The notes under the pieces were generated by a model. That model ran no database searches. It saw nothing but the letters and a program-made list of their open reading frames with translations, and was not told the origin of the DNA. From contig NZ_CAMLIG010000022.1 in the NCBI RefSeq assembly GCF_946480185.1, positions 7,666-71,665 on the forward strand: 64,000 nucleotides of DNA, written 5' to 3'. Below are positions 26,023-34,580 of the stretch, one piece after another; positions within the stretch are counted from its first letter, which is position 1; every line of letters starts with the position of its first letter. The stretch is from an uncultured Pedobacter sp. GTDB lineage: Bacteria > Bacteroidota > Bacteroidia > Sphingobacteriales > Sphingobacteriaceae. Made by a program: the position numbers and the translations under genes.

Positions 26023-27204
26023 TCAGCTCTTCACCTTCAACTTTTTACCCATATACTTCAAAATTACATATCCTAATATACCGGCACTCACAGAAGCAAT
26101 TAAAATAGAAAACTTTGCCTGTGTTTGATGCCCGATATCATTAAATGATAATAACGCAATAAAAATAGACATGGTAAATCCAATTCCACCCAATATGCCT
26201 AAAGCAGCAATTTGCGACCATTTGGTTTTTGCCGGTAGCTTACTTAATTTTAGTTTAACGGATAGCCACGAGAAAGAAAAAATTCCCAACGGTTTCCCTA
26301 TTAATAAACCGCAGATGATGGCCACACTTACACCAGAATTAATATTTGAAACCATCTCCGATTCAAACTTAATATTGGTATTGGCAATGGCGAAAATCGG
26401 CATAATTAAAAAGTTTACCGGCTTTACCAAAAGATGCTCCAAGCGCTCTAGCGGAGATGTTTGTGCGGTGTCGTTTGTAGGGATGGTGAAAGCTGTTAAA
26501 ACTCCCGCAATGGTCGCGTGGATCCCAGAATGATGGATAAAATACCACATAAAAATTCCAGGGATGATGTAAAAATAAATCTTTTTTACACCAAAATAAT
26601 TGAAAGCAATTAGCAAAGCAAGCACAATTGCCGCATAACCCAAATATTCGAAATGCATTTCTTTCGAATAAAATATAGCAATTACCAATATGGCGCCTAA
26701 ATCATCAACAATGGCTAGAGCGGTTAAAAATACTTTTAAAGAATTAGGAACTTTGCTTCCTAACAGTGATAAAATTGCAATGGCGAAGGCAATATCCGTT
26801 GCCATTGGAATTCCCCAGCCGTGACCGGTTTCTGCGCTATGGTCTATCGCAAAATAAATCAAAGCGGGTAAAAGCATCCCGCCGAAGGCGGCAATAATGG
26901 GCAAACTTGCTTGTTTAATGCTTGATAATTCGCCTTCAACCAATTCCCTTTTAATCTCCAGCCCAACCATCAAAAAGAAAATGGCCATTAAACCGTCGTT
27001 AATCCATAAAATAATTGGGTATTTTAAATCGACTGAGCTGTTTTCGAACCCTAAATTTAGCGCAAGAAAATCCGCAAAGTTTTTTCCTAACGAAGAGTTT
27101 GCGATAATTAAACTTATTACTACACAGATAAGAAGTAAAACCCCACCGCTTGATCCTGATTTTAAAAAGGTTTTAAAAGGTTTTAAATTAATGATGTTAG
27201 CCAT
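26023..27204 (-). CDS. nhaA: Na+/H+ antiporter NhaA
   Basis: This 393-residue, 12-helix antiporter exports Na+ in exchange for H+ at the inner membrane. The ion-binding Asp pair is DD 167-168 (IVDDLGAILVIAIFY). TDIAFAIAIL, the TM4 unwound segment, and the C-terminal GGIGFTMSIFIALLSF are present. The length is standard. It is a single gene, with the YrdC-like gene upstream in the same direction (about 115 bp gap). The 3' side abuts the palindromic repeat element. Confidence 0.95.
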   Translation of the reverse strand: MANIINLKPFKTFLKSGSSGGVLLLICVVISLIIANSSLGKNFADFLALNLGFENSSVDLKYPIILWINDGLMAIFFLMVGLEIKRELVEGELSSIKQASLPIIAAFGGMLLPALIYFAIDHSAETGHGWGIPMATDIAFAIAILSLLGSKVPNSLKVFLTALAIVDDLGAILVIAIFYSKEMHFEYLGYAAIVLALLIAFNYFGVKKIYFYIIPGIFMWYFIHHSGIHATIAGVLTAFTIPTNDTAQTSPLERLEHLLVKPVNFLIMPIFAIANTNIKFESEMVSNINSGVSVAIICGLLIGKPLGIFSFSWLSVKLKLSKLPAKTKWSQIAALGILGGIGFTMSIFIALLSFNDIGHQTQAKFSILIASVSAGILGYVILKYMGKKLKVKS

Positions 27205-27318
27205 ACCTGCTAAAATAACAAATGCAGTAATAACAATTTTGGGAAAAATGAGAAAATCAACCTAAATAAAAAACTTTCTTGCAAAGAAGAAGATGATTTC
27301 TAATTTAAGGAGAGAAGA

Positions 27319-27939
27319 TTATAGATAATCTTCCAATATTCCTTTTCCCTCTCTAATAATTTCGAAATCGCCATTTGTACAATCAACAACGGTTGATGCT
27401 TGATTGTCTCCGTAACCGCCATCAATCACCAAATCTACTTTGTCTTCATATTTTTCGTAAATCAGTTCGGGGTCTGTGGTGTATTCCAAAATCTCATCTT
27501 CATCGCGAATAGAGGTTGAAAGTATTGGATTTCCAAGCATTTTAACGATTTGGCGGGCAATGTTATTGTCTGGAACCCTAATACCTACTGTTTTCTTTTT
27601 GCTCGACAACAATTTGGGTACTTGGCTATTTGCGTTAAATATAAAAGTGAAGGGTCCAGGTAGAGCTTTTTTAAGCACCCGAAAAACAGTATTGTCAATA
27701 GGTTTTATGAAATCGGAAATATGGCTTAAATCATAACAGATAAAGGAGAAATTTGCTTTTTCTGGTTTTATGCCACGTAATTGTGCAATTCTTTCTATCG
27801 CTTTATGGTTAGTGATGTCGCAACCTAAACCGTAAACAGTGTCGGTAGGGTAAATGATGATTCCGCCTTTTTTTAAAACAGTTACAATTTGTTCCAAAAC
27901 TTTTTCATTCGGATTTTCTTCGTACAAACGGATCAACAT
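27319..27939 (-). CDS. YrdC/Sua5-family L-threonylcarbamoyladenylate synthase
   Basis: This 206-residue YrdC-fold protein contains IIYPTDTVYGLGCDI, KPEKANFSFICYDLS and GKTVGIRVPDN-like segments (KKTVGIRVPDNNIA), which bind ATP and bicarbonate/threonine. The family makes threonylcarbamoyl-AMP for t6A37 on tRNAs. It lacks the extra C-terminal Sua5 domain, as in TsaC-type proteins. Some YciO paralogues have other roles, so I give no symbol. It is divergent from the 77-residue gene at 28165. Confidence 0.88.
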   Translation of the reverse strand: MLIRLYEENPNEKVLEQIVTVLKKGGIIIYPTDTVYGLGCDITNHKAIERIAQLRGIKPEKANFSFICYDLSHISDFIKPIDNTVFRVLKKALPGPFTFIFNANSQVPKLLSSKKKTVGIRVPDNNIARQIVKMLGNPILSTSIRDEDEILEYTTDPELIYEKYEDKVDLVIDGGYGDNQASTVVDCTNGDFEIIREGKGILEDYL

Positions 27940-28059
27940 CGCTTTAAAAATTTAATAATAAACAAAGTTATGGATATTTATCTATCAAATACGTTATTCG
28001 TTTGTAAACAAACTTTGGTCGTATAAAACGCTTACTGTACTTTAATTAAGACGAAAAAT

Positions 28060-28084
28060 AGTGGTTTAAAAGCGTTAAACCGCT
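28060..28084. repeat. 10-bp hairpin in the divergent region
   Basis: The arms 28060-28069 and 28075-28084 pair (one G-T) around a 5-nt loop, followed by GTTTTGATTTT. It lies about 80 bp before the small gene at 28165 and could be a terminator or part of a small transcript. Confidence 0.35.
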
Positions 28085-28164
28085 GTTTTGATTTTAAATT
28101 GACTATTTTTAAATTTTGGCACTTCGTTGGTAAATAGTTTTTAAACCATTTAAAAATAATTATT

Positions 28165-28398
28165 ATGAAAGCTGCATCAACTCAAAACATTAAAAATTTA
28201 CTTGCAAATTTTGATTCTCAATTATTATCAATTTTGAAAGACGATTTACGTAAACAAAATCAAAAAGTGACTGCCACTTTGATTAACATGGCAACCAGAA
28301 CTTATGATAATGAGTTGTTGGCAATTATAAAAGCTGATATTGATAAAATAAAAGCATCAATAAACAGTTCACAAAATTCTTTAGCTAAAGCGGGATAA
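28165..28398 (+). CDS. Small helical protein of unknown function (77 residues)
   Basis: The frame opens with ATG in an A-rich context and encodes a Lys/Asn-rich, almost entirely amphipathic helical protein (LLSILKDDLRKQ, ELLAIIKADIDKIKAS). There is no Cys or Trp, no signal peptide and no known domain. Codon use looks coding, and the gene has its own 225-bp upstream region. TTGGCAC at 28116-28122 looks like a sigma-54 -24 element, but the -12 element is one base out of register. I do not know the function; it may be a stress-related or nucleoid-associated small protein. Confidence 0.6.
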   Translation: MKAASTQNIKNLLANFDSQLLSILKDDLRKQNQKVTATLINMATRTYDNELLAIIKADIDKIKASINSSQNSLAKAG

Positions 28399-28474
28399 TT
28401 TTTTTATCGGTTTGTATTTTCTATAAAAAATCTATCCGGTAAACGCATTTAAAATAAATTACGTTTATTTGATT

Positions 28475-29038
28475 ATGCTTAGTAAAGTTTTACCCAAAAA
28501 AGGAACATTGCTCATATCAGAACCGTTTATGGCCGATGCTAATTTCAAACGTACGGTTGTTTTGATTACAGAAAATAACGCGGAAGGAACGGTAGGTTAT
28601 GTGCTTAACCAAAAAAGCGATCTTTTACTGAAAGATGTAATAGCTGAGTGCTGGGATGCTGATATGCGGATTTTTATAGGCGGACCTGTTGCAAATGATA
28701 CTTTGCATTTTGTGCACAATGTTCCAGATAAGATTATCGGAGGAATTGATCTAGGAAACGGTTTGTTTTGGGGTGGCGATTTTGAAAATTTGAAAACTCA
28801 GATTAATAATTATAATATCAGAGACGAAGAAATTAAGTTTTTTATAGGATACTCTGGATGGTCAAAAGATCAGTTAAAAGACGAATTGGAAATAAACGCT
28901 TGGATTGTTTCTGATAAATTTAATCCGGATATGGTTTTGGATGATTCCGAAATTGACCTTTGGAAAGAAGCAGTTTTAAATATGGGCGTAAAATACGCCC
29001 ACATCACAAATTTCCCGAAAGACCCAACGCTCAATTAA
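28475..29038 (+). CDS. YqgE/AlgH family protein
   Basis: This 187-residue protein carries the UPF0301 signature: [44 protein letters not shown] and [12 protein letters not shown]. The family has a conserved fold but no agreed function; AlgH affects alginate regulation in Pseudomonas. I use the ATG at 28475; the open frame extends to TTG 28469, which would add two residues. It overlaps the convergent purE stop by 4 bp (29035-29038). Confidence 0.88.
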   Translation: MLSKVLPKKGTLLISEPFMADANFKRTVVLITENNAEGTVGYVLNQKSDLLLKDVIAECWDADMRIFIGGPVANDTLHFVHNVPDKIIGGIDLGNGLFWGGDFENLKTQINNYNIRDEEIKFFIGYSGWSKDQLKDELEINAWIVSDKFNPDMVLDDSEIDLWKEAVLNMGVKYAHITNFPKDPTLN

Positions 29039-29547
29039 AAATTAGAAGGATAACCTTCGGATTTTAAACTTTCAGCAGATTCTTCTACCTTAATTTTTAA
29101 ATCATTTTTAAAAGCAATTACATTTTTAGCGATGTTTTCGTCGGCGATACTTAATATCTGAGCGGCCAAAATCCCCGCATTTTTTGCCGCGTTTAACGCA
29201 ACTGTTGCAACTGGGATGCCGTTCGGCATCTGCAAAATGGAAAGAACAGAATCCCAACCATCAATAGAATTACTTGACTTTACCGGCACACCAATAACTG
29301 GCAAGGATGTAATAGAAGCCACCATTCCCGGTAAATGCGCAGCGCCACCGGCACCAGCAATAATTACTTTTAAACCTCTGTCAATTGCGGTTTTTGCGTA
29401 TTCAAACATCCTTTCTGGCGTACGGTGGGCAGAAACAACGGTTAACTCATATTCTACACTTAAGGTTTTAAGTACGTCTGCAGCTTCGTTCATAATGTTT
29501 AAATCAGACTTACTGCCCATGATGATGCCAACTTTTGCTTTGCTCAT
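29035..29547 (-). CDS. purE: N5-carboxyaminoimidazole ribonucleotide mutase
   Basis: PurE class I (170 residues) converts N5-CAIR to CAIR in purine synthesis. [19 protein letters not shown] with the catalytic His, [15 protein letters not shown] and the [12 protein letters not shown] segment are all intact. It starts 1 nt after the purK stop, so purK-purE form an operon on the minus strand. Confidence 0.95.
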   Translation of the reverse strand: MSKAKVGIIMGSKSDLNIMNEAADVLKTLSVEYELTVVSAHRTPERMFEYAKTAIDRGLKVIIAGAGGAAHLPGMVASITSLPVIGVPVKSSNSIDGWDSVLSILQMPNGIPVATVALNAAKNAGILAAQILSIADENIAKNVIAFKNDLKIKVEESAESLKSEGYPSNF

Positions 29548-29548
29548 A

Positions 29549-30685
29549 TTATACTTTTACTTTAATTGTTTCTTTAATAAATTTTGCCGTTTCAATAGCT
29601 TTTTGTCGGTCTTCATCTATAATGGTAATATGGCCCATTTTACGGAATGGTTTGGTAAATTTTTTTCCGTAAAGATGAACGTAAACACCTTCGTGTTTTA
29701 AAATTTCTTCTAAACCTTCGTATTCTGCAACTCCGTTATGGCCGTTTTCACCTAATAAATTCAGCATAATGGCATTAGCAATCGCCTTTGTACTTCCTAA
29801 CGGAAGATTGAAAATAGCTCTTATATGTTGGTCAAACTGAGAAGTATAATTGCCTTCAATAGTTTGATGTCCGCTGTTGTGTGGGCGTGGCGCTAACTCG
29901 TTAACTAATATCTGATGATCCTTGGTCAAAAACATTTCTACTGCTAAAATGCCCACCATGCTTAATCCCGAAATGATATTTTTTGCAATATCTTCTGCCC
30001 TTTGTTGAATTTCAAAACTGTAGGTTGATGGAGAAATTAAAAATTCCACCAAATTAGCTTCCGGATTAAAATCCATTTCCACCATCGGGAAAGTTTTCAT
30101 CTCGCCATCGGCATTTCTGGCAACAATAACCGCTATTTCCTTTTCAAAATCCACTAAATTCTCTGCCATAGAAGGCTGATCGAATGCTTCTTCTAAATCT
30201 TTAGCGTTAGCTATCTTTTTAACGCCTTTGCCATCGTAACCGTCCTTTCTTAATTTTTGGATAAACGGGAAAGGCATATTTGCTTGTGCTAATTGTTCTC
30301 TAGAGCTAAATAACTGAAAAGCCGCTGTAGGGATATTGTTTTCTTTGAAAAATTGCTTTTGTAAGCCTTTATCCTGTATTAAACGGATAATACGTGGTTG
30401 AGGATAAACTGTAACGCCTTGTTTTTCCAGTTCTTCTAAGGCTTCAATATTTACTTTTTCAATTTCTATGGTAATTAAATCTAAGTTTTTACCAAAGTTG
30501 TAAACGGTTTCATAATCGCTTAAAGAACCCACTTCAAAATAATCGCAAATATTTTTGCAGGGCGCATCAGCATCCGGATCTAAAATACTTACCGAGATGT
30601 TATAGTTGATGGTTTCTTGAATCAGCATTCGTCCCAATTGTCCGCCACCTAAAATTCCTAATCGGGTTTGTGATATTGATTTCAT
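29549..30685 (-). CDS. purK: N5-carboxyaminoimidazole ribonucleotide synthase
   Basis: PurK (378 residues) is an ATP-grasp enzyme that carboxylates AIR with bicarbonate. The N-terminal [16 protein letters not shown], the ATP-grasp [15 protein letters not shown] and the catalytic [18 protein letters not shown] are present. It is followed directly by purE. It lies 44 bp downstream of nuoB on the same strand, so read-through from nuoAB is possible. Confidence 0.95.
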   Translation of the reverse strand: MKSISQTRLGILGGGQLGRMLIQETINYNISVSILDPDADAPCKNICDYFEVGSLSDYETVYNFGKNLDLITIEIEKVNIEALEELEKQGVTVYPQPRIIRLIQDKGLQKQFFKENNIPTAAFQLFSSREQLAQANMPFPFIQKLRKDGYDGKGVKKIANAKDLEEAFDQPSMAENLVDFEKEIAVIVARNADGEMKTFPMVEMDFNPEANLVEFLISPSTYSFEIQQRAEDIAKNIISGLSMVGILAVEMFLTKDHQILVNELAPRPHNSGHQTIEGNYTSQFDQHIRAIFNLPLGSTKAIANAIMLNLLGENGHNGVAEYEGLEEILKHEGVYVHLYGKKFTKPFRKMGHITIIDEDRQKAIETAKFIKETIKVKV

Positions 30686-30729
30686 GTTTATTTTTGTGAT
30701 TTTGTTTTGATAGACGTATTTAAATCTAA

Positions 30730-31212
30730 CTAAATATTAGCCAAACTTTCTTTCTCGATTAATTTTTGCAACTCTAAAATTCCACCAATTAATGCTTCGG
30801 GGCGTGGCGGGCAACCTTGTACGTAAATATCAACAGGGATAATCCGGTCAACACCTTTAACTACATGGTAACCATGTTCCCAATATGGACCGCCACAGTT
30901 GGAGCATGACCCCATTGAGATCACATATTTAGGCTCCGGCATTTGTTCGTATAATTTTTTGATACGATCCGCCATTTTAAAAGTAACCGTTCCGGCAATA
31001 ATAATCACATCTGCCTGCCTTGGCGAAGGACGTGGGAAAACTCCAAATCGGTCTAAATCAAAGTTTGAAGCCATAGAGCCCATCATTTCAATAGCACAAC
31101 AGGCTAAACCAAAACTTAAAGGCCATAAAGATGATAACCTTGCCCAATTCATTAAATCATCAAGCTTAGTTACCACAATTCCGGTGTTTTCTAATTGTTT
31201 TTCTAAACTCAT
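30730..31212 (-). CDS. nuoB: NADH-quinone oxidoreductase subunit B
   Basis: NuoB (160 residues) carries iron-sulfur cluster N2, the last electron carrier before quinone. The ligands Cys38 and Cys39 ([11 protein letters not shown]), Cys103 (MGSCSNCGG) and Cys134 ([10 protein letters not shown]) are present. It overlaps the nuoA stop by 4 bp. Downstream is purK rather than nuoC; nuoC and nuoD lie 31 kb away at the other end of the window. Confidence 0.96.
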   Translation of the reverse strand: MSLEKQLENTGIVVTKLDDLMNWARLSSLWPLSFGLACCAIEMMGSMASNFDLDRFGVFPRPSPRQADVIIIAGTVTFKMADRIKKLYEQMPEPKYVISMGSCSNCGGPYWEHGYHVVKGVDRIIPVDIYVQGCPPRPEALIGGILELQKLIEKESLANI

Positions 31213-31778
31213 GCTTTCTTAAATCTTGGTGTAAACTTAGGTTTTGCAACAACAGTTTCAGTTTTCACCTCAACGCTCTCTATGTTTTTATGCTGAAAAG
31301 GGACATATTTTTCTTGATTAATTTTCTCGTAAGCACTTAACGGAATAGCGGTGTTAACCGTAGGAGTGATGGTACTTGGCTTTATCCAATCCAAATCTTT
31401 TTTACGCCAAACGTAAACTAAACCCAAAATCAGAATGCTTAAAAAAGCAATCATTTCGGTAAAACTTAACCAGCCCCAACGTCCGTCTGTTGCAATTAAT
31501 TCTTTATCCGCAAAAATAGTTGCCCACGGGAAAACAAAAATCATCTCCACATCAAACAATAAAAAAATAAGCGCAATTACGTAAAAACGGCTGTTAAACT
31601 GTATCCAAGAACTACCTGTTGGTTCCTCACCACATTCATAAGAGCTGTTTTTCTCGGGATTTGGATGATGAGGAGCAATTAATTTATTTACTGCAAAAGC
31701 ACCACCAACAGCCAACAAGCCAGTAATCAAAAAGATTAATACTTTGCCAAATTCGGTTATGCTGGAGACTTCTTCCAT
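31209..31778 (-). CDS. nuoA: NADH-quinone oxidoreductase subunit A
   Basis: NuoA (189 residues) is a three-helix membrane subunit near the quinone channel. [22 protein letters not shown] is the conserved Cys-loop, followed by [18 protein letters not shown]. The family core ends near residue 125; about 60 extra Lys/Pro/Thr-rich residues follow and are not part of the typical subunit. A -7 box (31783-31790) lies only 4 bases from the ATG, suggesting a leaderless or nearly leaderless mRNA. A MITE sits upstream at 31823-31985. Confidence 0.94.
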   Translation of the reverse strand: MEEVSSITEFGKVLIFLITGLLAVGGAFAVNKLIAPHHPNPEKNSSYECGEEPTGSSWIQFNSRFYVIALIFLLFDVEMIFVFPWATIFADKELIATDGRWGWLSFTEMIAFLSILILGLVYVWRKKDLDWIKPSTITPTVNTAIPLSAYEKINQEKYVPFQHKNIESVEVKTETVVAKPKFTPRFKKA

Positions 31779-31782
31779 AAGG

Positions 31783-31790
31783 CAAAGTTA
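31783..31790 (-). promoter_or_regulatory. Candidate -7 box of nuoA
   Basis: CAAAGTTA on the plus strand is TAACTTTG on the minus strand, an exact TAnnTTTG match. CAAA at 31813-31816 could be the -33 element with a 22-nt spacer, just inside the MITE boundary. The predicted start falls at or beside the nuoA ATG. Confidence 0.4.
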
Positions 31791-31819
31791 ATTAATGGGC
31801 GCATATTTTCAGCAAATAT

Positions 31820-31988
31820 TAAGAGCCTGTTTAAATTTATATTGTAAAAATGGTTATAACTTATTTTTTGAGCGAAACAAGGCAAATTTTGTAGAGATAG
31901 CGGATCTTCTACCTCGAAAAAACATAACGAAGTTGTAGCCAAAAAGAGGCATAAACAAATTATTAGATAAATTTTAAACAGGCTCTAA
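31820..31988. mobile_element. MITE with terminal inverted repeats and TAA target duplication
   Basis: The ends AGAGCCTGTTTAAATTTAT (31822-31840) and ATAAATTTTAAACAGGCTCT (31967-31986) are complementary over 19-20 bp with one indel. With GAGCC as the outer end, the element is 31823-31985 (163 bp) and is flanked on both sides by TAA (31820-31822, 31986-31988). It has no ORF. End sequence and 3-bp TNA-type duplication suggest mobilisation by an IS5-family transposase; that assignment is inferred. It occupies the divergent region between nuoA and the flavoprotein gene. Confidence 0.75.
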
Positions 31989-32019
31989 GGATATGATTTT
32001 AAAATGCCATTTTTGGCAG

Positions 32020-33210
32020 ATGAATTACGATGCGATTATAATTGGCGGTGGAGCTTGCGGATTAATGTGTGCAGTACAAGCAGGTTTTTTAGGTAAACGC
32101 ACCTTAATTTTAGAGAAAAACAGCCAAGTTGGAGCAAAGATTTTGATCTCTGGTGGCGGACGCTGTAATTACACCAATTTATATACATCGGCAAATAACT
32201 TTATTTCCGAAAATCCACATTTTGTAAAATCAGCATTATCGCAATGGACGGTGGATGATTCTGTTTCTTTTTTTGAAACTTACGGTATTATAGGGCAAGA
32301 GAAAACCTTGGGCCAACTTTTTCCAACCTCAAATAAAGCCAAAGACATCGTAAATATATTTACCGATTTATGCGAGCAACTGGACCAAATGATTTCTGTG
32401 GACAGCGATGTTAAATCCGTAAAGCAAACTGAAAATGGTTTTGAAGTAACTTTTGATAAGAACGGTAAAATACAAACAGTTTCAGCAAAAAGTGTAGTAA
32501 TGGCTAGTGGCGGTTTGCCTATTGCTAAAATGGGGGCGACTGATTTTTCATTAAAAGTTGCGCAACAATTCGGGATGAAAATTGAAAAAACTGCACCAGC
32601 TTTAGTTCCTTTAACCATTACGGGGAAAGAGGAAGCTTTTTTTGCAGGTTTATCTGGGAATTCGATTTTTGCCAACGTGATATTGCCTCACATTAGTTTT
32701 GAAGAAAATATTTTATTTACGCATTGGGGTTTAAGCGGTCCGACCATTTTACAAATCTCCTCTTATTGGAGGTCCGGAGACAGCATTACCATTGATTTAT
32801 TGCCTCAACAGCACATCGTAAAATTAATTGAAGAGGAGCGGAGCATTAACGGGAAAAAACTGCTATCGACTTTTTTAAGCAATTTTTACACTCGTAAATT
32901 TGTTGACGCTATTGCTGATTTAATCCCAACGCAAAAAAACTTAGCTTCCTTAAGCAAAGATAATTTTACAACTATTGAAAATTTCATCCATCATTTTAAG
33001 GTGAAACCCGCCGGTGATAAAGGTTACGATAAAGCAGAGGTGATGCGAGGTGGTGTTTCTACGGATGAGCTTTCCTCCAAAACTTTAGAAGCTAAAAAAG
33101 TTCCCGGTTTATTTTTTGGAGGAGAATGTGTGGATGTTACCGGATGGTTGGGCGGTTATAATTTTCAGTGGGCCTGGGCTTCGGGTTTTGTGATTGCGCA
33201 GAATATTTGA
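32020..33210 (+). CDS. HI0933/YhiN-family flavoprotein (NAD(P)/FAD-dependent oxidoreductase)
   Basis: From the ATG at 32020 the protein has 396 residues and starts MNYDAIIIGGGACGLMCA, the FAD-binding Rossmann motif. An in-frame ATG at 31993 adds nine residues of no family character. The features GAKILISGGGRCNYTN, VVMASGGLPIAKMGATDFS, HWGLSGPTILQISSYW, and the C-terminal FFGGECVDVTGWLGGYNFQWAWASG are diagnostic of the HI0933 (BaiN-like) family. The physiological substrate is unknown. A small hairpin (TGCCA/TGGCA) lies right before the start. The MITE directly upstream probably reshaped its promoter. Confidence 0.9.
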   Translation: MNYDAIIIGGGACGLMCAVQAGFLGKRTLILEKNSQVGAKILISGGGRCNYTNLYTSANNFISENPHFVKSALSQWTVDDSVSFFETYGIIGQEKTLGQLFPTSNKAKDIVNIFTDLCEQLDQMISVDSDVKSVKQTENGFEVTFDKNGKIQTVSAKSVVMASGGLPIAKMGATDFSLKVAQQFGMKIEKTAPALVPLTITGKEEAFFAGLSGNSIFANVILPHISFEENILFTHWGLSGPTILQISSYWRSGDSITIDLLPQQHIVKLIEEERSINGKKLLSTFLSNFYTRKFVDAIADLIPTQKNLASLSKDNFTTIENFIHHFKVKPAGDKGYDKAEVMRGGVSTDELSSKTLEAKKVPGLFFGGECVDVTGWLGGYNFQWAWASGFVIAQNI

Positions 33211-33257
33211 ATGTGATACTTCTTTATGATAGGATAGCGGTATCTAATTTACGGAAG

Positions 33258-33288
33258 AGACTTCTGGGTTTTAAAACCTAACAAGTCT
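33258..33288. terminator. Palindromic element between convergent genes
   Basis: AGACTT (33258-33263) and AAGTCT (33283-33288) enclose the perfect palindrome GGTTTTAAAACC (33267-33278). It sits between the flavoprotein and rodA stops and may act as a bidirectional terminator or be a REP-like repeat. Confidence 0.45.
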
Positions 33289-33316
33289 GTCTAGATTGTA
33301 ATTACGGAAAAAGAAA

Positions 33317-34576
33317 TTAAACAATTCCCATCCGATTTGAATCCAGTTTTATCAAAGTAAATAGTAAGATGGTAAAACTTAAAAGTGATGAACCTCCGTA
33401 ACTTATAAAAGGCAAAGGAATCCCAATTACTGGCATTAAACCAATTGTCATTGCGATATTTACAAAGAAGTGGCAAAATATAATGCAGGCAACTGCATAA
33501 CCGTAAACTCTACTAAATGATGATCGCTGTCTCTCGGCCAAATGAATAATCCTCATCAGCAAAAAGAGATAAAGCGAGACCACTACAAAACTGCCAATAA
33601 ACCCCCATTCTTCGCCAACGGTACAAAAAATAAAATCGGTGCTTTGTTCTGGCACAAAATTGAATTTCGTTTGCGTTCCTTGCAAATATCCTTTCCCCCA
33701 CAAACCTCCAGAACCAATAGCTATTTTTGATTGGTTAACATTGTATCCAGCACCTCTCGCATCCTTCACTATTCCCAGCATCAAATCAATCCTTACTTTT
33801 TGGTGTTGTTTTAAAACTTTGGTGTACACAAAATCAACGCTAAAAACAAACATTAAGCATAGCAAAAAACCTCCCACTACAGTGGTGATGAGTTGCCTAT
33901 GTTTACGGAAGTTGTAAATTAAAATGATGAGTAATAGGATTAACGCTAGGATTACGTAAAATTTGGAGAACAGGAGCGTAGAAATAAATAGGATGATCAT
34001 TAAAAGTCCAGCAATTAAAAATAGGGGAGACAAGCCTTCTCTGTACAAAACAAAAATTAAGGAGGTAAAAACCAGTGCAGAACCCGCATCTGGTTGAAGG
34101 ATAATTAATAAAACCGGAAAACCTAATATTGCTAGTGTTGGCAACAGTGTTTTAATATCGGTGAGTTTGGCATTGGTTACGCTTAAATGTCGGGCCAAGA
34201 GCAAAGAGGTTGCCCACTTAGCAAATTCCGAAGGCTGTAGCCTAAAACTACCGATAGGAATCCAAGCTTGATTTCCACCTACGTTTCTTCCAACTATTAA
34301 AACAATTATCAGTAAAAATATGGTTATCCCGTAAAATACGGGAGAAAAAGCAAACATAAACTTGTTATCCAGCAGTAAAATAGTAACCCCAACAACTATT
34401 GATATAATAATAAAGATCAATTGTTTTCCCGAATTGCTCGAGAGGTTCATTAGCGTTTCGTCTTCATTATAAACCGCTGCATGAATGTTAAACCAACCAA
34501 TGGTTAGCAAACACAGATAAATAAAAATGGTTAAAAAATCTACGTTGAAGAAAAAGTTTCTGCTTTGGTTATTCAT
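33317..34576 (-). CDS. rodA: Rod-shape-determining protein RodA
   Basis: RodA (419 residues, about ten membrane helices) is the SEDS peptidoglycan glycosyltransferase that pairs with PBP2 during elongation. Conserved pieces include QPSEFAKWATSLLLARHL, LQPDAGSALVF, QSKIAIGSGGLWGKGY and the C-terminal PLPFISYGGSSLL. It starts 4 nt after the PBP2 stop and is the last gene of the mreC-mreD-mrdA-rodA operon. Confidence 0.95.
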   Translation of the reverse strand: MNNQSRNFFFNVDFLTIFIYLCLLTIGWFNIHAAVYNEDETLMNLSSNSGKQLIFIIISIVVGVTILLLDNKFMFAFSPVFYGITIFLLIIVLIVGRNVGGNQAWIPIGSFRLQPSEFAKWATSLLLARHLSVTNAKLTDIKTLLPTLAILGFPVLLIILQPDAGSALVFTSLIFVLYREGLSPLFLIAGLLMIILFISTLLFSKFYVILALILLLIILIYNFRKHRQLITTVVGGFLLCLMFVFSVDFVYTKVLKQHQKVRIDLMLGIVKDARGAGYNVNQSKIAIGSGGLWGKGYLQGTQTKFNFVPEQSTDFIFCTVGEEWGFIGSFVVVSLYLFLLMRIIHLAERQRSSFSRVYGYAVACIIFCHFFVNIAMTIGLMPVIGIPLPFISYGGSSLLSFTILLFTLIKLDSNRMGIV

Positions 34577-34580
34577 TTTC

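Noticed and set aside
28116..28130. Sigma-54-like promoter before the 77-residue gene
   Set aside because: TTGGCAC fits the -24 element, but the TTGG that follows is one base closer than allowed and lacks the GC of the -12 element.
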